Origin: an uncultured Roseburia sp.
Lineage (GTDB): Bacteria; Bacillota; Clostridia; Lachnospirales; Lachnospiraceae
Assembly: GCA_947652855.1 (NCBI GenBank)
Contig: CANTEO010000015.1
Location: 1-46,132 of the forward strand
DNA: 46,132 bases
Reading direction: 5' to 3'
Under the pieces are notes generated by a model, which was given only the letters and a program-made list of their open reading frames with translations, did no database searches and was not told where the DNA came from. Both the position numbers and the translations under genes were made by a program. Positions 24,528 through 32,224 of the stretch are shown piece after piece (within the stretch, counting starts at the first letter, position 1; every line of letters starts with the position of its first letter).

Positions 24528-25706
24528 TTACTTAATGATTTCTGTGATTCTGACGCCAAAGCTTTCCTCTATCACAACGACTTCTCCTTTGGCGACATAC
24601 TTCCCATTTACAAGCACATCAATCGGCTCGCCTGCAATTTTATTTAATTCAATAATCGTTCCAGGCACAAAATCCAAAATTTCCTGAATTGATTTACTTG
24701 TCCTGCCCAATTCGACCGTCACATCCAACGGCACATCCATAATCAAGTCTATATTCTCCGACTGCATTGCCGGATTTGCGCCTGGGGCAAACGCCTGAAA
24801 TTGCGCCGGCTGCACATTGACTGCCTGAGACATCATCGGCTGCGCCATCATCGGCCCTCCCATCATTGGCTGACCCCCCATCGGCCCTCCCATCATCGGC
24901 CCTCCCATCATTGGCTGACCCATCATCGGCTGGCCCATCTGCCCTGGCATCGCCTGCTGCTCCGGCATGGGCTGCGGCGCAGGGGCCGCCGTGGAAGCTG
25001 CGCTGTCCTGACTGGCAGACGCCGTCGCCATCACGTCATTTTCCATATTTTGAGTTATGCTGGAACACATCTCCCTGGCAAAAGAAAACGGATACAGCTG
25101 CATAATATTGCTGTTAACCAGATCGCCGATTTCCATCCGAAATGATATCATCACAAACTCACCGGCCAAGAAACTGTCAATCTCCCCCGCATCCACAGTC
25201 TCTGACATATCAATCACATCTGCCTCCGGCGGGCTGATGTCTATCATTTTATTCAGCATAGAGGACAGCGAAGTCGCCGCCGAACCCATCATCTGGTTCA
25301 TCGCCTCGCTGATCGCGCTTAAATGCAGCTCGCCCAGCTCGCCGTCTATATTCGTCCCGTCCCCTCCCATCATCAGATCCGTAATCACTTTTACGTCATG
25401 TTCCTTTAAGACTAAGACGTTGCTGCCGTCCAATCCGACCGTATATGCAATTCGAATGAACACACATGGCCTCTCATAAGTCGCCACAATGTCTTCCCAT
25501 GTGGCGGAAGACACAACCGGAGTCGAAATGTCAACCTTCCTATTCACCAACGAAAACAATGTCGTAGCCGCCGTTCCCATACTGATATTTGCAACTTCCC
25601 CTATTGCGTCTTTTTCAGCATCAGAAAGCGACTGTTCGCCGGCGCCGGCATCCTCCGTCTCATTTAACAAGGCGTTAATCTCTTCCTGCGATAACATTCC
25701 ATCCAT
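24528..25706 (-). CDS. fliY: Flagellar switch protein FliY (CheC-like + FliN domains)
   Basis: A switch component and CheY-P phosphatase of Gram-positive bacteria. The 392-residue protein has a FliM-like N-terminal peptide (MLSQEEINALL) for CheY-P binding, a CheC-like domain with two phosphatase motifs (AIGEVANISMGTAATTL and AISEAMNQMMGSAATSL), a low-complexity Met/Gly/Pro/Gln linker (about residues 245-293) and a C-terminal FliN domain (IMDVPLDVTVELGRT to GVRITEI). It follows fliM by four bases. Confidence 0.96.
   Translation of the reverse strand: MDGMLSQEEINALLNETEDAGAGEQSLSDAEKDAIGEVANISMGTAATTLFSLVNRKVDISTPVVSSATWEDIVATYERPCVFIRIAYTVGLDGSNVLVLKEHDVKVITDLMMGGDGTNIDGELGELHLSAISEAMNQMMGSAATSLSSMLNKMIDISPPEADVIDMSETVDAGEIDSFLAGEFVMISFRMEIGDLVNSNIMQLYPFSFAREMCSSITQNMENDVMATASASQDSAASTAAPAPQPMPEQQAMPGQMGQPMMGQPMMGGPMMGGPMGGQPMMGGPMMAQPMMSQAVNVQPAQFQAFAPGANPAMQSENIDLIMDVPLDVTVELGRTSKSIQEILDFVPGTIIELNKIAGEPIDVLVNGKYVAKGEVVVIEESFGVRITEIIK
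24828..24950 (-). repeat. Imperfect tandem repeat encoding the FliY linker
   Basis: A run of imperfect repeats of about 12-15 bases built around CCCATCATCGG on the plus strand. It encodes repeating Met-Met-Gly-Gly-Pro/Gln-Pro units between the CheC-like and FliN domains. It is in frame throughout, so length changes by slippage would only shorten or lengthen the linker. Confidence 0.8.
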
Positions 25707-25710
25707 CGTC

Positions 25711-26691
25711 TTACTGCTCCTCTCTGATCACTGATGTAACCCTCACCGCATATTGATTGCCGGACGCTCCCGGCAACGCGGTAAATTTTCGTATATCGCC
25801 AACATACACGTCCAATTCCTCATCCACTTTCGAATCCAGACGAATGATATCTCCTATCTGCAAATTTGTAAAGTCGAACACAGAAACCGTGCTCTTCCCC
25901 AAATAAGCCTTAATCGGCACCGGAGCCCTTGAAATCAGGCTCTCCAACGCATCCGTATACTCAACCTCACTGTCCTTCTTTATGCTGGAATACCAGAACT
26001 TCGTGTTTAGCTTATCCATGACAGGCTCTAACGTAATGAACGGAAGGCAAATGTTCATCAAGCCTTCAATATCTCCGATCTTTACATTAATGGTTACAAT
26101 CGCAATCATCTCATTTGGAGATATAATCTGTGCAAACTGCGAATTCGTCTCTATCCGCTCCAGCCTGGGGCTGATTTCCACAACATTATGCCATGGCTCG
26201 CTTAAAAGCTCCACGCACACTACCATGATCCGCTCAATGATCAAAAGCTCAATCTCCGAAAACTCCCGGCTTTTGTCCAACGGCTCCCCAACTCCCCCAA
26301 GCATACGGTCTACGATCGCATATCCCAAATTGGAGGCCACCTCCAATATGATCGTCCCGCTTAAGGGAGCCATGTCAACGACCCCAAGCAAGACGGGATT
26401 GGAAAGGGCGTTGGAAAACTCCGAATATGTGACCGCCTCGGAATTCATCACCTCAATCTGAACGCTTTTCCTCAAATACACCGGAAGGTTGGTGGACAAT
26501 AACCTTCCATAATGCTCGAATATAATTTCCAAAGTCCTCAAATGCTCTTTCGAAAACTTTGAAGGTCTGGCGAAATCGTAGTCCTTTACCTGCTTCTCCG
26601 AAGAGTCTTTCATGTCATCGACATCAAACTCCCCTTCATTCATCGCCCGGAGCAAACTATCAATCTCACTCTGGGATAACACATCACCCAT
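25711..26691 (-). CDS. fliM: Flagellar motor switch protein FliM
   Basis: The switch protein that receives CheY-P. The 326-residue protein has the N-terminal CheY-binding peptide (VLSQSEIDSLLRAM), the CheC-like middle domain without phosphatase residues (SNLGYAIVDRMLGG region) and the C-terminal SpoA/FliN-like domain (TVSVFDFTNLQIGDIIRLD). The ATG follows GGTGGTGA. Confidence 0.96.
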   Translation of the reverse strand: MGDVLSQSEIDSLLRAMNEGEFDVDDMKDSSEKQVKDYDFARPSKFSKEHLRTLEIIFEHYGRLLSTNLPVYLRKSVQIEVMNSEAVTYSEFSNALSNPVLLGVVDMAPLSGTIILEVASNLGYAIVDRMLGGVGEPLDKSREFSEIELLIIERIMVVCVELLSEPWHNVVEISPRLERIETNSQFAQIISPNEMIAIVTINVKIGDIEGLMNICLPFITLEPVMDKLNTKFWYSSIKKDSEVEYTDALESLISRAPVPIKAYLGKSTVSVFDFTNLQIGDIIRLDSKVDEELDVYVGDIRKFTALPGASGNQYAVRVTSVIREEQ

Positions 26692-26753
26692 GAAATCTCA
26701 CCACCTGCCTTATGCGCTCTTGACGCGCTTTTTGATTCGTTTATTGATATCCT

Positions 26754-27278
26754 CTACTGGCTTGTGACCGCAGGGAACTCCACGCTGACAATAAAATCTG
26801 AATCAAACATCTGGCGCAGTGAGGAAAGAATCGCATTCTGCACTGCATGCTGATCTCCGTTAAACTCTTCATATGTATAGCCAGAGACAATGGTATTGAT
26901 CTGGCTCTTAATTAAGCTGTCCCGTTCCGCCAGCTCTTCGCTGTATTTTTTATACCCTTCATTTTCGGTATCCATGGAAAGCATCACCCGAATCGTGGCA
27001 TAATGGTTCTTCCCATCTCCGCTGTCCTTTAAGTTAACCGTCATGTCCTCTCCGGCGGCCACGTCATACGAGGCAAGCTGATCAATCGGGACGGTCATCA
27101 GGCTGTCTTCCGTCACCGCCCCGCTGTTCAATTCCAGGCTGATCGCGCCGCACACTTGCGTAATCAGCTCATTCGCCTTCTTTGTCTCCGGCAGGATGGT
27201 AATCGTCAGAATCGCCGTCAAAATCAGATTCACTAATACCAACGCCAAAACAACCACTGTCATAAGATTCTTCTTCAT
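26754..27278 (-). CDS. fliL: Flagellar basal body-associated protein FliL
   Basis: A 174-residue single-pass membrane protein with a short N-terminus, a membrane segment (about residues 7-30) and an extracytoplasmic domain. The C-terminal end (FDSDFIVSVEFPAVTSQ) and gene order fit FliL, which supports stator function. Direct family motifs are weak, so the call leans on order motB-fliL-fliM and architecture. A 62-base gap before fliM holds no convincing gene. Confidence 0.88.
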   Translation of the reverse strand: MKKNLMTVVVLALVLVNLILTAILTITILPETKKANELITQVCGAISLELNSGAVTEDSLMTVPIDQLASYDVAAGEDMTVNLKDSGDGKNHYATIRVMLSMDTENEGYKKYSEELAERDSLIKSQINTIVSGYTYEEFNGDQHAVQNAILSSLRQMFDSDFIVSVEFPAVTSQ

Positions 27279-27302
27279 TTGCCTTTTCCTTTCTTCCTAA
27301 TA

Positions 27303-28112
27303 TTATTGATCCGAACCGAATGAATTGTAAATCTTAATCTCCACCCTTCGGTTACGGGCCCTTCCCTCTGGAGTGGCATTGTCCGCAATCGGGACATATT
27401 CTCCCCTGCCAGATGATTTCAAGAGGCCAGCGTCCAAATCGGTGATTCCCCTGATATAATTGGCCACGCTAAGCGCCCGGTACATCGAAAGCACGTCATT
27501 GTCCTCATATTTGTCATTTGAAATCGGCACATTGTCGGTGTGTCCTTCGATTTCTATAATTTTTCCGTTGTAATTCGAAAGGATCGCTCCAATTTTATCC
27601 ACCAGCGGATAGGCGTCTTCCCGAATCTCGGATTTGCCCGAATCAAACAACAGCGCGCCATTCAGCGTCAAAAGGACGTACTGGGCGTTAAAATCCACCT
27701 CCACCTGATTCTGAATGCCGCTCTTTAGAGCCTCCTCGCTGATCTCCTCGGCCATTTGCTCCGACTCCTTCAGCGCCTCCTCCTCATAAGCCTCCTTAAA
27801 GTCTTTCTCGCTTTCCCCATTCTCGCTTTCTTCCCCTTCGGTGGCAAGCTGCTCAAAGAACATACTGAAATCCTTCAGCTGACTGACACCAGAGGAGATT
27901 AACTGCCCCTCCCCTATGGATGAGCCGCCGGAAGGCAATACGCTAAAGCTGCTCTGCAGCGACGCCACAACCATCTTAAACTTCTCTGCGTCAACCGTTG
28001 ACATGGAAAAAAGCAACACGAAGAAACATAGCAGCAGATTCATCAAATCACTGAATGTACTCATCCATGCCGGTGAGCCTTTCGGCGCGTCTTCCTGTTT
28101 CTTCCTGGCCAC
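27303..28112 (-). CDS. motB: Stator protein MotB
   Basis: Peptidoglycan-anchoring stator subunit. The 269-residue protein has the single membrane helix with the proton/ion-binding Asp22 (SDLMNLLLCFFVLLFSMSTVD), a plug-like region and an acidic linker (about 85-130), and a C-terminal OmpA domain with IEGHTDNVPIS and ARNRRVEIKI. The start is GTG at 28110-28112, sharing its last base with the motA stop codon. Ion specificity was not determined. Confidence 0.96.
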   Translation of the reverse strand: MARKKQEDAPKGSPAWMSTFSDLMNLLLCFFVLLFSMSTVDAEKFKMVVASLQSSFSVLPSGGSSIGEGQLISSGVSQLKDFSMFFEQLATEGEESENGESEKDFKEAYEEEALKESEQMAEEISEEALKSGIQNQVEVDFNAQYVLLTLNGALLFDSGKSEIREDAYPLVDKIGAILSNYNGKIIEIEGHTDNVPISNDKYEDNDVLSMYRALSVANYIRGITDLDAGLLKSSGRGEYVPIADNATPEGRARNRRVEIKIYNSFGSDQ

Positions 28113-28894
28113 TATTCCTCACCTCCAGCATCACCAACCTCATTCCTGACAGCAGGTGACAAGAAGGACTTCAGCTTTTCTTCAATAACCCTGGGGTTCT
28201 CACCCGCCTGTATGGAAAGAAGGCCCTCTACCATGACTTCCTTTATAATCACTTCCAAATCGTTGTTCTGCTTCATCTTGGCCGCAGTCGGGATGCACAG
28301 CCAGTTCGCGATCAGGGAGCCATACAGCGTCGTCAAAAGGGCAACCGCCATGGAAGGCCCGATGGAGGCCGCGTCTGACATATTATTTAACATATTCACG
28401 AGACCGACCAGCGTGCCGATCATTCCCCATGCAGGGCCAAGCTCCGCCCACTTCTCCCAAAACCCAATCACTTTCTTATGCCGGTCTTCCAGACAGGTCA
28501 ATTCCGTCTCCAGAATCCCACGGACCAGCTCTGCGTCCGTGCCGTCCACGACAAGCATGATCCCCTTCTTCAAGAAAGAGTCCTCTATGTCGTTGGACGC
28601 CTCCTCCAAGGCCAAAAGCCCTTCTTTCCTGGCGACATTCGCCAGATTGATGACATTGCCGATTACAGCTCCTGGATCCATAGCCTCTTCCTTAAATGAC
28701 AAAGAGATGCTCTTTAAGCCTCCGATAAAGTCTTTCAGCTTATGGGACGCCAACACGCCCGACACGGAGCCGCCCACCGTAATGATGATGGACGGGACAT
28801 CTATGTAACTCATAATATCCGCATGCGCGGAAAAGATGCCGAAAATAACCATGGCGAATCCAAGAATGATTCCCAATAATGATGCTATGTCCAA
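28112..28894 (-). CDS. motA: Stator protein MotA
   Basis: Membrane stator subunit with four hydrophobic segments and the WAELGPAWGMIGTLVGLVNML region that contains a conserved proline near the channel. I favour TTG at 28892-28894, giving MDIASLLGIILGF, with AGGTGAG five bases upstream; a GTG three codons earlier has its ribosome site too close. It is the first gene after a terminator-like hairpin behind flgE. Confidence 0.93.
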   Translation of the reverse strand: MDIASLLGIILGFAMVIFGIFSAHADIMSYIDVPSIIITVGGSVSGVLASHKLKDFIGGLKSISLSFKEEAMDPGAVIGNVINLANVARKEGLLALEEASNDIEDSFLKKGIMLVVDGTDAELVRGILETELTCLEDRHKKVIGFWEKWAELGPAWGMIGTLVGLVNMLNNMSDAASIGPSMAVALLTTLYGSLIANWLCIPTAAKMKQNNDLEVIIKEVMVEGLLSIQAGENPRVIEEKLKSFLSPAVRNEVGDAGGEE

Positions 28895-29142
28895 AACTCT
28901 CACCTACCCATTTTATTTTGTTGGCAGCTAAAACGCCGCCTAAAGTCCTTCTTCTTAAGTCTACTAGATTTTGATACAATTGTCCATAAACTTCTTAAAA
29001 TAATTTACATAAAATTAATATTTGTCGAAATTTGACGCCCTTATTACCTTCTTTCTTCACAAAATTGTGCATGATCTGGTACTGCCCACCAAACCATGCA
29101 CAACTATTATATCATATTCTTTTGAATTTTGGAACCTATAAA
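28895..29142 (-). other. AT-rich intergenic region between flgE and motA
   Basis: About 240 bases with no convincing gene on either strand. It holds the probable flgE terminator at its right end and an AT-rich stretch (about 28950-29040) that could carry a promoter for motA. Several weak -35/-10 pairs exist, none convincing enough to place. The usual small gene flbD between flgE and motA is absent. Confidence 0.6.
29061..29103 (-). terminator. Probable intrinsic terminator after flgE
   Basis: TTGTGCATG (29065-29073) and CATGCACAA (29095-29103) form a 9-bp stem, extended inside by TGGT/ACCA across a small internal loop. In the leftward direction it is followed by TTTT (29061-29064). It lies about 40 bases after the flgE stop. 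The short T tract suggests it may be leaky, so the fla/che cluster may be split here or only damped. Confidence 0.6.
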
Positions 29143-30921
29143 TTACCTTTTCAGATTGATTAATTCTTCCAAAAGCGTATCCGAAGTCGTGATGACCCTG
29201 GAATTGGACTGGAACCCTCTCTGCGTGATGATCATCTGCGTAAACTCCGTGGAAAGGTCCACATTAGACATCTCAAGTTCGCCGGATACCATGCTGCTGC
29301 CGTCCGCCGCTATCTCCCTGCCGATGCCGTCAAATTCACCGGAGTTCAACGTCGTCGTATAACAGTTCTCCCCCACCTTCTCAAGGCCGGAGGCGTTTGC
29401 AAACTGCGCCACCGCGATCTGCCCAAGCAAAGTGGAGTTGCCGTTGTCATATGAGCCGAAAATCATGCCGTTATTGTCAATATTAAGGCCGATCATCGCC
29501 CCAAGCGGCTTTCCTGCCCCTTCCGTGCCGTTGTTCCAGCCAGGATCCCCTCCAATCGTGGTCTTCCCGCCGTTGTCCGATTCCTTACAGGAAGAGAAGT
29601 CAATCTCGATGTCAGAGAAATTATTTCCCAGGGTGTTCGCCAAGTTCAGCTTCACCGTGTCAGAGCCCTGTAAGCCGACATAAGAGAAGTTTCCGTTGGA
29701 AGGATCGAATTTCAACGTATAGTTTACAGCCGGCTCCGTATATTCGTATGCGCCCGTCTCCTCGTTAAATGACCCTCTTGGAATATCCTGGGATCCATTC
29801 GCGTTTAACTGACCAAGCGTAATGCCGAACAGATCCGTAACCGTCCCGTTCACTTCCTGCGAGCTGACAGCATTCGCGTCCGTTCCAGCCGCCATATCGT
29901 CAATCGCGGACTGCGCGTCTCCATAATACTGATAGGAAGGAATCGTGTAGGAATTGTTATCGGGATCGAATGTAATCTCCTGATACTTTGTAATGGAGTT
30001 TCCTGCCCCGTCAAACGTCGGATAGGCATAATAGTATCCCTGCCCATTGTAGCCAAGGTTCGGATCCGCCGCCGCATCGCCGTCCTTCACCCATTTAATA
30101 TTCGGATCCGTAGGCATATAGGACTTATTCGCCGTCGTGTTCCGGCCAAACACATTCGCCAGCTCACCGCCGCTGTTAATGTACTTAGAGAGGACGGATC
30201 TGTTCTCTGAATCCAGAATGTCCGTCAGCTCCACCGTATACGTATGCGTGTCCTCGTCAGAAAGCTTGATGGCAAACTTCCCTGTATAGCGATAGCCCAA
30301 TTTATCATAAAAAGCCATATTCAACGCATAGCCCTTTTCGTCGCGGACATTGGTGTCATTCTTATCCATGATGCCGCCAATGGTTCCTTTTTCCGTCGCC
30401 TCCGCCGGCGAGGTCAGGTTCTTCTCCTGCATGACGCGCAAAGCTGAAACCGTGTCCTTTTTGATGTTTCCGGTCGTCTCATCCACCTGCCAGCCCATCA
30501 CGGTATATCCGGTGGACGTCATCGCCAGGTTTCCCGCCCCGTCTATGTAAAAGGAACCCGCCCTGGTGAACAGATTCTGCGTTCCGTTGCTGACAATGAA
30601 GAAATTGGTCGAAACCTTATCCGTCAGCCGGATGTCAAGGCCATCGCCCGTCGTCTCTGCCGCGCCCGGATTCGTCACCGTCACCTTCGTCGAGCCGCTC
30701 GTTACGCCAAGGCCGACCTGCCTGGCGTTCACGCCTCCCTTTCCGGTCGCTGCGTTCGCGCCGGAGGCGTTTGACAATGTCTGGTACATAATTTCACTGA
30801 ATGTCGTCTGTGAAGATTTGAATGCCACGGTGTTTACGTTGGAAACGTTATTTCCGATTACATCCATTTTTGACTGATGTGTCTTAAGTCCCGACACAGC
30901 AGAAAACAATGATCGCATCAT
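29143..30921 (-). CDS. flgE: Flagellar hook protein FlgE
   Basis: Hook subunit. The 592-residue protein has the FlgE/F/G N-terminus (MMRSLFSAVSGLKTHQSKMDVIGNNVSNVNTVAFK), a long variable middle with Asp/Asn/Gly/Thr-rich loops, and the C-terminal coiled part (ELEMSNVDLSTEFTQMIITQRGFQSNSRVI). It is longer than short enterobacterial FlgE, as usual in Clostridia, owing to an enlarged middle. ATG at 30919-30921 follows AGGAGG at nine bases; a second ATG comes next in frame. Confidence 0.96.
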   Translation of the reverse strand: MMRSLFSAVSGLKTHQSKMDVIGNNVSNVNTVAFKSSQTTFSEIMYQTLSNASGANAATGKGGVNARQVGLGVTSGSTKVTVTNPGAAETTGDGLDIRLTDKVSTNFFIVSNGTQNLFTRAGSFYIDGAGNLAMTSTGYTVMGWQVDETTGNIKKDTVSALRVMQEKNLTSPAEATEKGTIGGIMDKNDTNVRDEKGYALNMAFYDKLGYRYTGKFAIKLSDEDTHTYTVELTDILDSENRSVLSKYINSGGELANVFGRNTTANKSYMPTDPNIKWVKDGDAAADPNLGYNGQGYYYAYPTFDGAGNSITKYQEITFDPDNNSYTIPSYQYYGDAQSAIDDMAAGTDANAVSSQEVNGTVTDLFGITLGQLNANGSQDIPRGSFNEETGAYEYTEPAVNYTLKFDPSNGNFSYVGLQGSDTVKLNLANTLGNNFSDIEIDFSSCKESDNGGKTTIGGDPGWNNGTEGAGKPLGAMIGLNIDNNGMIFGSYDNGNSTLLGQIAVAQFANASGLEKVGENCYTTTLNSGEFDGIGREIAADGSSMVSGELEMSNVDLSTEFTQMIITQRGFQSNSRVITTSDTLLEELINLKR

Positions 30922-30998
30922 AATATATGTCCTCCTGATATTCTGCGGCCTGCCTGCCCCCTCTGTCATTCAGGGGCCATCGCTTCCCTAAGGTCCAG

Positions 30999-31394
30999 CT
31001 ACATAATGACAGCGCCGTCTATATTTGTAAATATGTTTGCTTGTGCATCGGCCTGATCCATTGCCGTGACAACCGTTTTATTTGGAACGTTCACAATGAA
31101 CGCCAAGGAGTCCACCATCACCAAAGAATCCTTTATGCCCTTCTCCCCGGCCTTCGCAATGCCGCTTAGCAGCCTGTCGCTCTGTTCGCTTGTCAGGCTG
31201 ATCTGACGTTCCAAAAGGCGCATGGAGGCATGCTTTGAAAACTTCAGTTCCGATTCCTGCCCGGTCTGCTTCCCACGCAGGATCTCCTCGAAAGAAACCC
31301 CGGATCCTCCCGAATCCCTCTCGCTTTTCGTTGTCTTTAAATATTGGCCTGCGGCCTGTTCAATGGATGTAAACCGATTTGTCAGCTTATTCAT
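30999..31394 (-). CDS. Flagellar operon protein, TIGR02530 type
   Basis: A 131-residue protein that I recognise as the TIGR02530 family, found between flgD and flgE in many Firmicutes. The conserved block is visible: SFEEILRGK, KFSKHASMRLLERQISLTSEQ, GIKDSLVMVDSLAFIVNV and KTVVTAMD. No signal peptide or membrane segment. Its role is not established; the position suggests help in hook assembly. The ATG has GGGGTGG upstream. Confidence 0.85.
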   Translation of the reverse strand: MNKLTNRFTSIEQAAGQYLKTTKSERDSGGSGVSFEEILRGKQTGQESELKFSKHASMRLLERQISLTSEQSDRLLSGIAKAGEKGIKDSLVMVDSLAFIVNVPNKTVVTAMDQADAQANIFTNIDGAVIM

Positions 31395-31486
31395 GATTCC
31401 ACCCCATTCATTTCCGCGAGCGTTTCGCTAGGCTTCCGTGCCTGCACGGATCTTAAGGGTCAAAGCCAAACAGCTCTGCTGCGCAA

Positions 31487-32203
31487 TTATTTCTTATCCC
31501 CTTCATCCTTTTCAGGGGCGTCCGGATCCACCTCATCCGTCTTGTCATCATCCGGCTTCTCTTCCGGCTTTCCTGTCAGCTCCTTGATCTTCTTCTCCAA
31601 TTCCTCCAGCTTCTTTAAGTCTTCTTGGTTGACAAATCCCTTTTGGTAATCCGTCATCGCGTCGTAAACAGCCCTTGCGTCCTCAATGCTCTTTGCGTCG
31701 CCCGCAACGACGTTCCCAACAGGCGGAAGCTTTGCGATCATGGCCGAGAATACCTGCGATATCTGGAACGCCTCGTAATAGCTGCTGTCCGTCACGGTAT
31801 CCAAATCTTCCAGCGAATACAGCCCGTCGTCCACCGCCAGGTACACATTCCCGTTTTCATACATTACATAGTCCACTTTTCCGCTTACCGTGCCAAGCTC
31901 CGTATTTAAAATAACGTATTTGCCCACTAAGTCATTTGCCATGCCATAGCTGACGGTGTCCGCAAGGTTCTGCGTCGCCTCAAGCTGTGAGAATGTGGCA
32001 AGCTGCGAGATATACTCTGTATTGTCCATCGGCTCCAGCGGATCCTGATACTGCATCTGCGCGACTAATAACTGCAAAAACGCTTCCTTGCCAAGGCCGG
32101 ACTTATTTTTCTCCTCAGCCTTTGATTTCTTGGAAGACGCTGAAGACGCTTCTGCGCTGTTGTCTACGACTTTTCCATTTTGCACCAATGCTGTATATGA
32201 CAT
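31487..32203 (-). CDS. flgD: Hook-capping protein FlgD with C-terminal helical extension
   Basis: Scaffold for hook polymerisation. The N-terminal half is typical: a Ser/Lys-rich start, then LGKEAFLQLLVAQMQYQDPLEPMDNTEYISQLATFSQLE and the KYVILNTELGTVSGKVDYV beta domain. The last 80 or so residues are unusual: DAKSIEDARAVYDAMTDYQKGFV with a following KKLEELEKKI helix, then an acidic Pro/Asp/Lys tail. That segment resembles the AR-x-YDALT-x-QK repeat found in Gram-positive surface proteins. The ATG follows AAAGGAG. Confidence 0.9.
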   Translation of the reverse strand: MSYTALVQNGKVVDNSAEASSASSKKSKAEEKNKSGLGKEAFLQLLVAQMQYQDPLEPMDNTEYISQLATFSQLEATQNLADTVSYGMANDLVGKYVILNTELGTVSGKVDYVMYENGNVYLAVDDGLYSLEDLDTVTDSSYYEAFQISQVFSAMIAKLPPVGNVVAGDAKSIEDARAVYDAMTDYQKGFVNQEDLKKLEELEKKIKELTGKPEEKPDDDKTDEVDPDAPEKDEGDKK

Positions 32204-32224
32204 ACAGTCACTCCTTTCTCATTG

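Noticed and set aside
24828..24950. Short repeats that might suggest a CRISPR array
   Set aside because: The repeats are imperfect, contiguous without spacers, and encode an in-frame linker in FliY.
26692..26753. Possible small Lys-rich peptide between fliL and fliM
   Set aside because: A short open stretch (ending near 26711) has no start codon with a ribosome site and is an out-of-frame continuation of the end of fliL.
31435..31450. 6-bp hairpin in the spacer between flgD and the TIGR02530 gene
   Set aside because: Short stem with a four-base loop and no T run; expected by chance in a GC-rich spacer.
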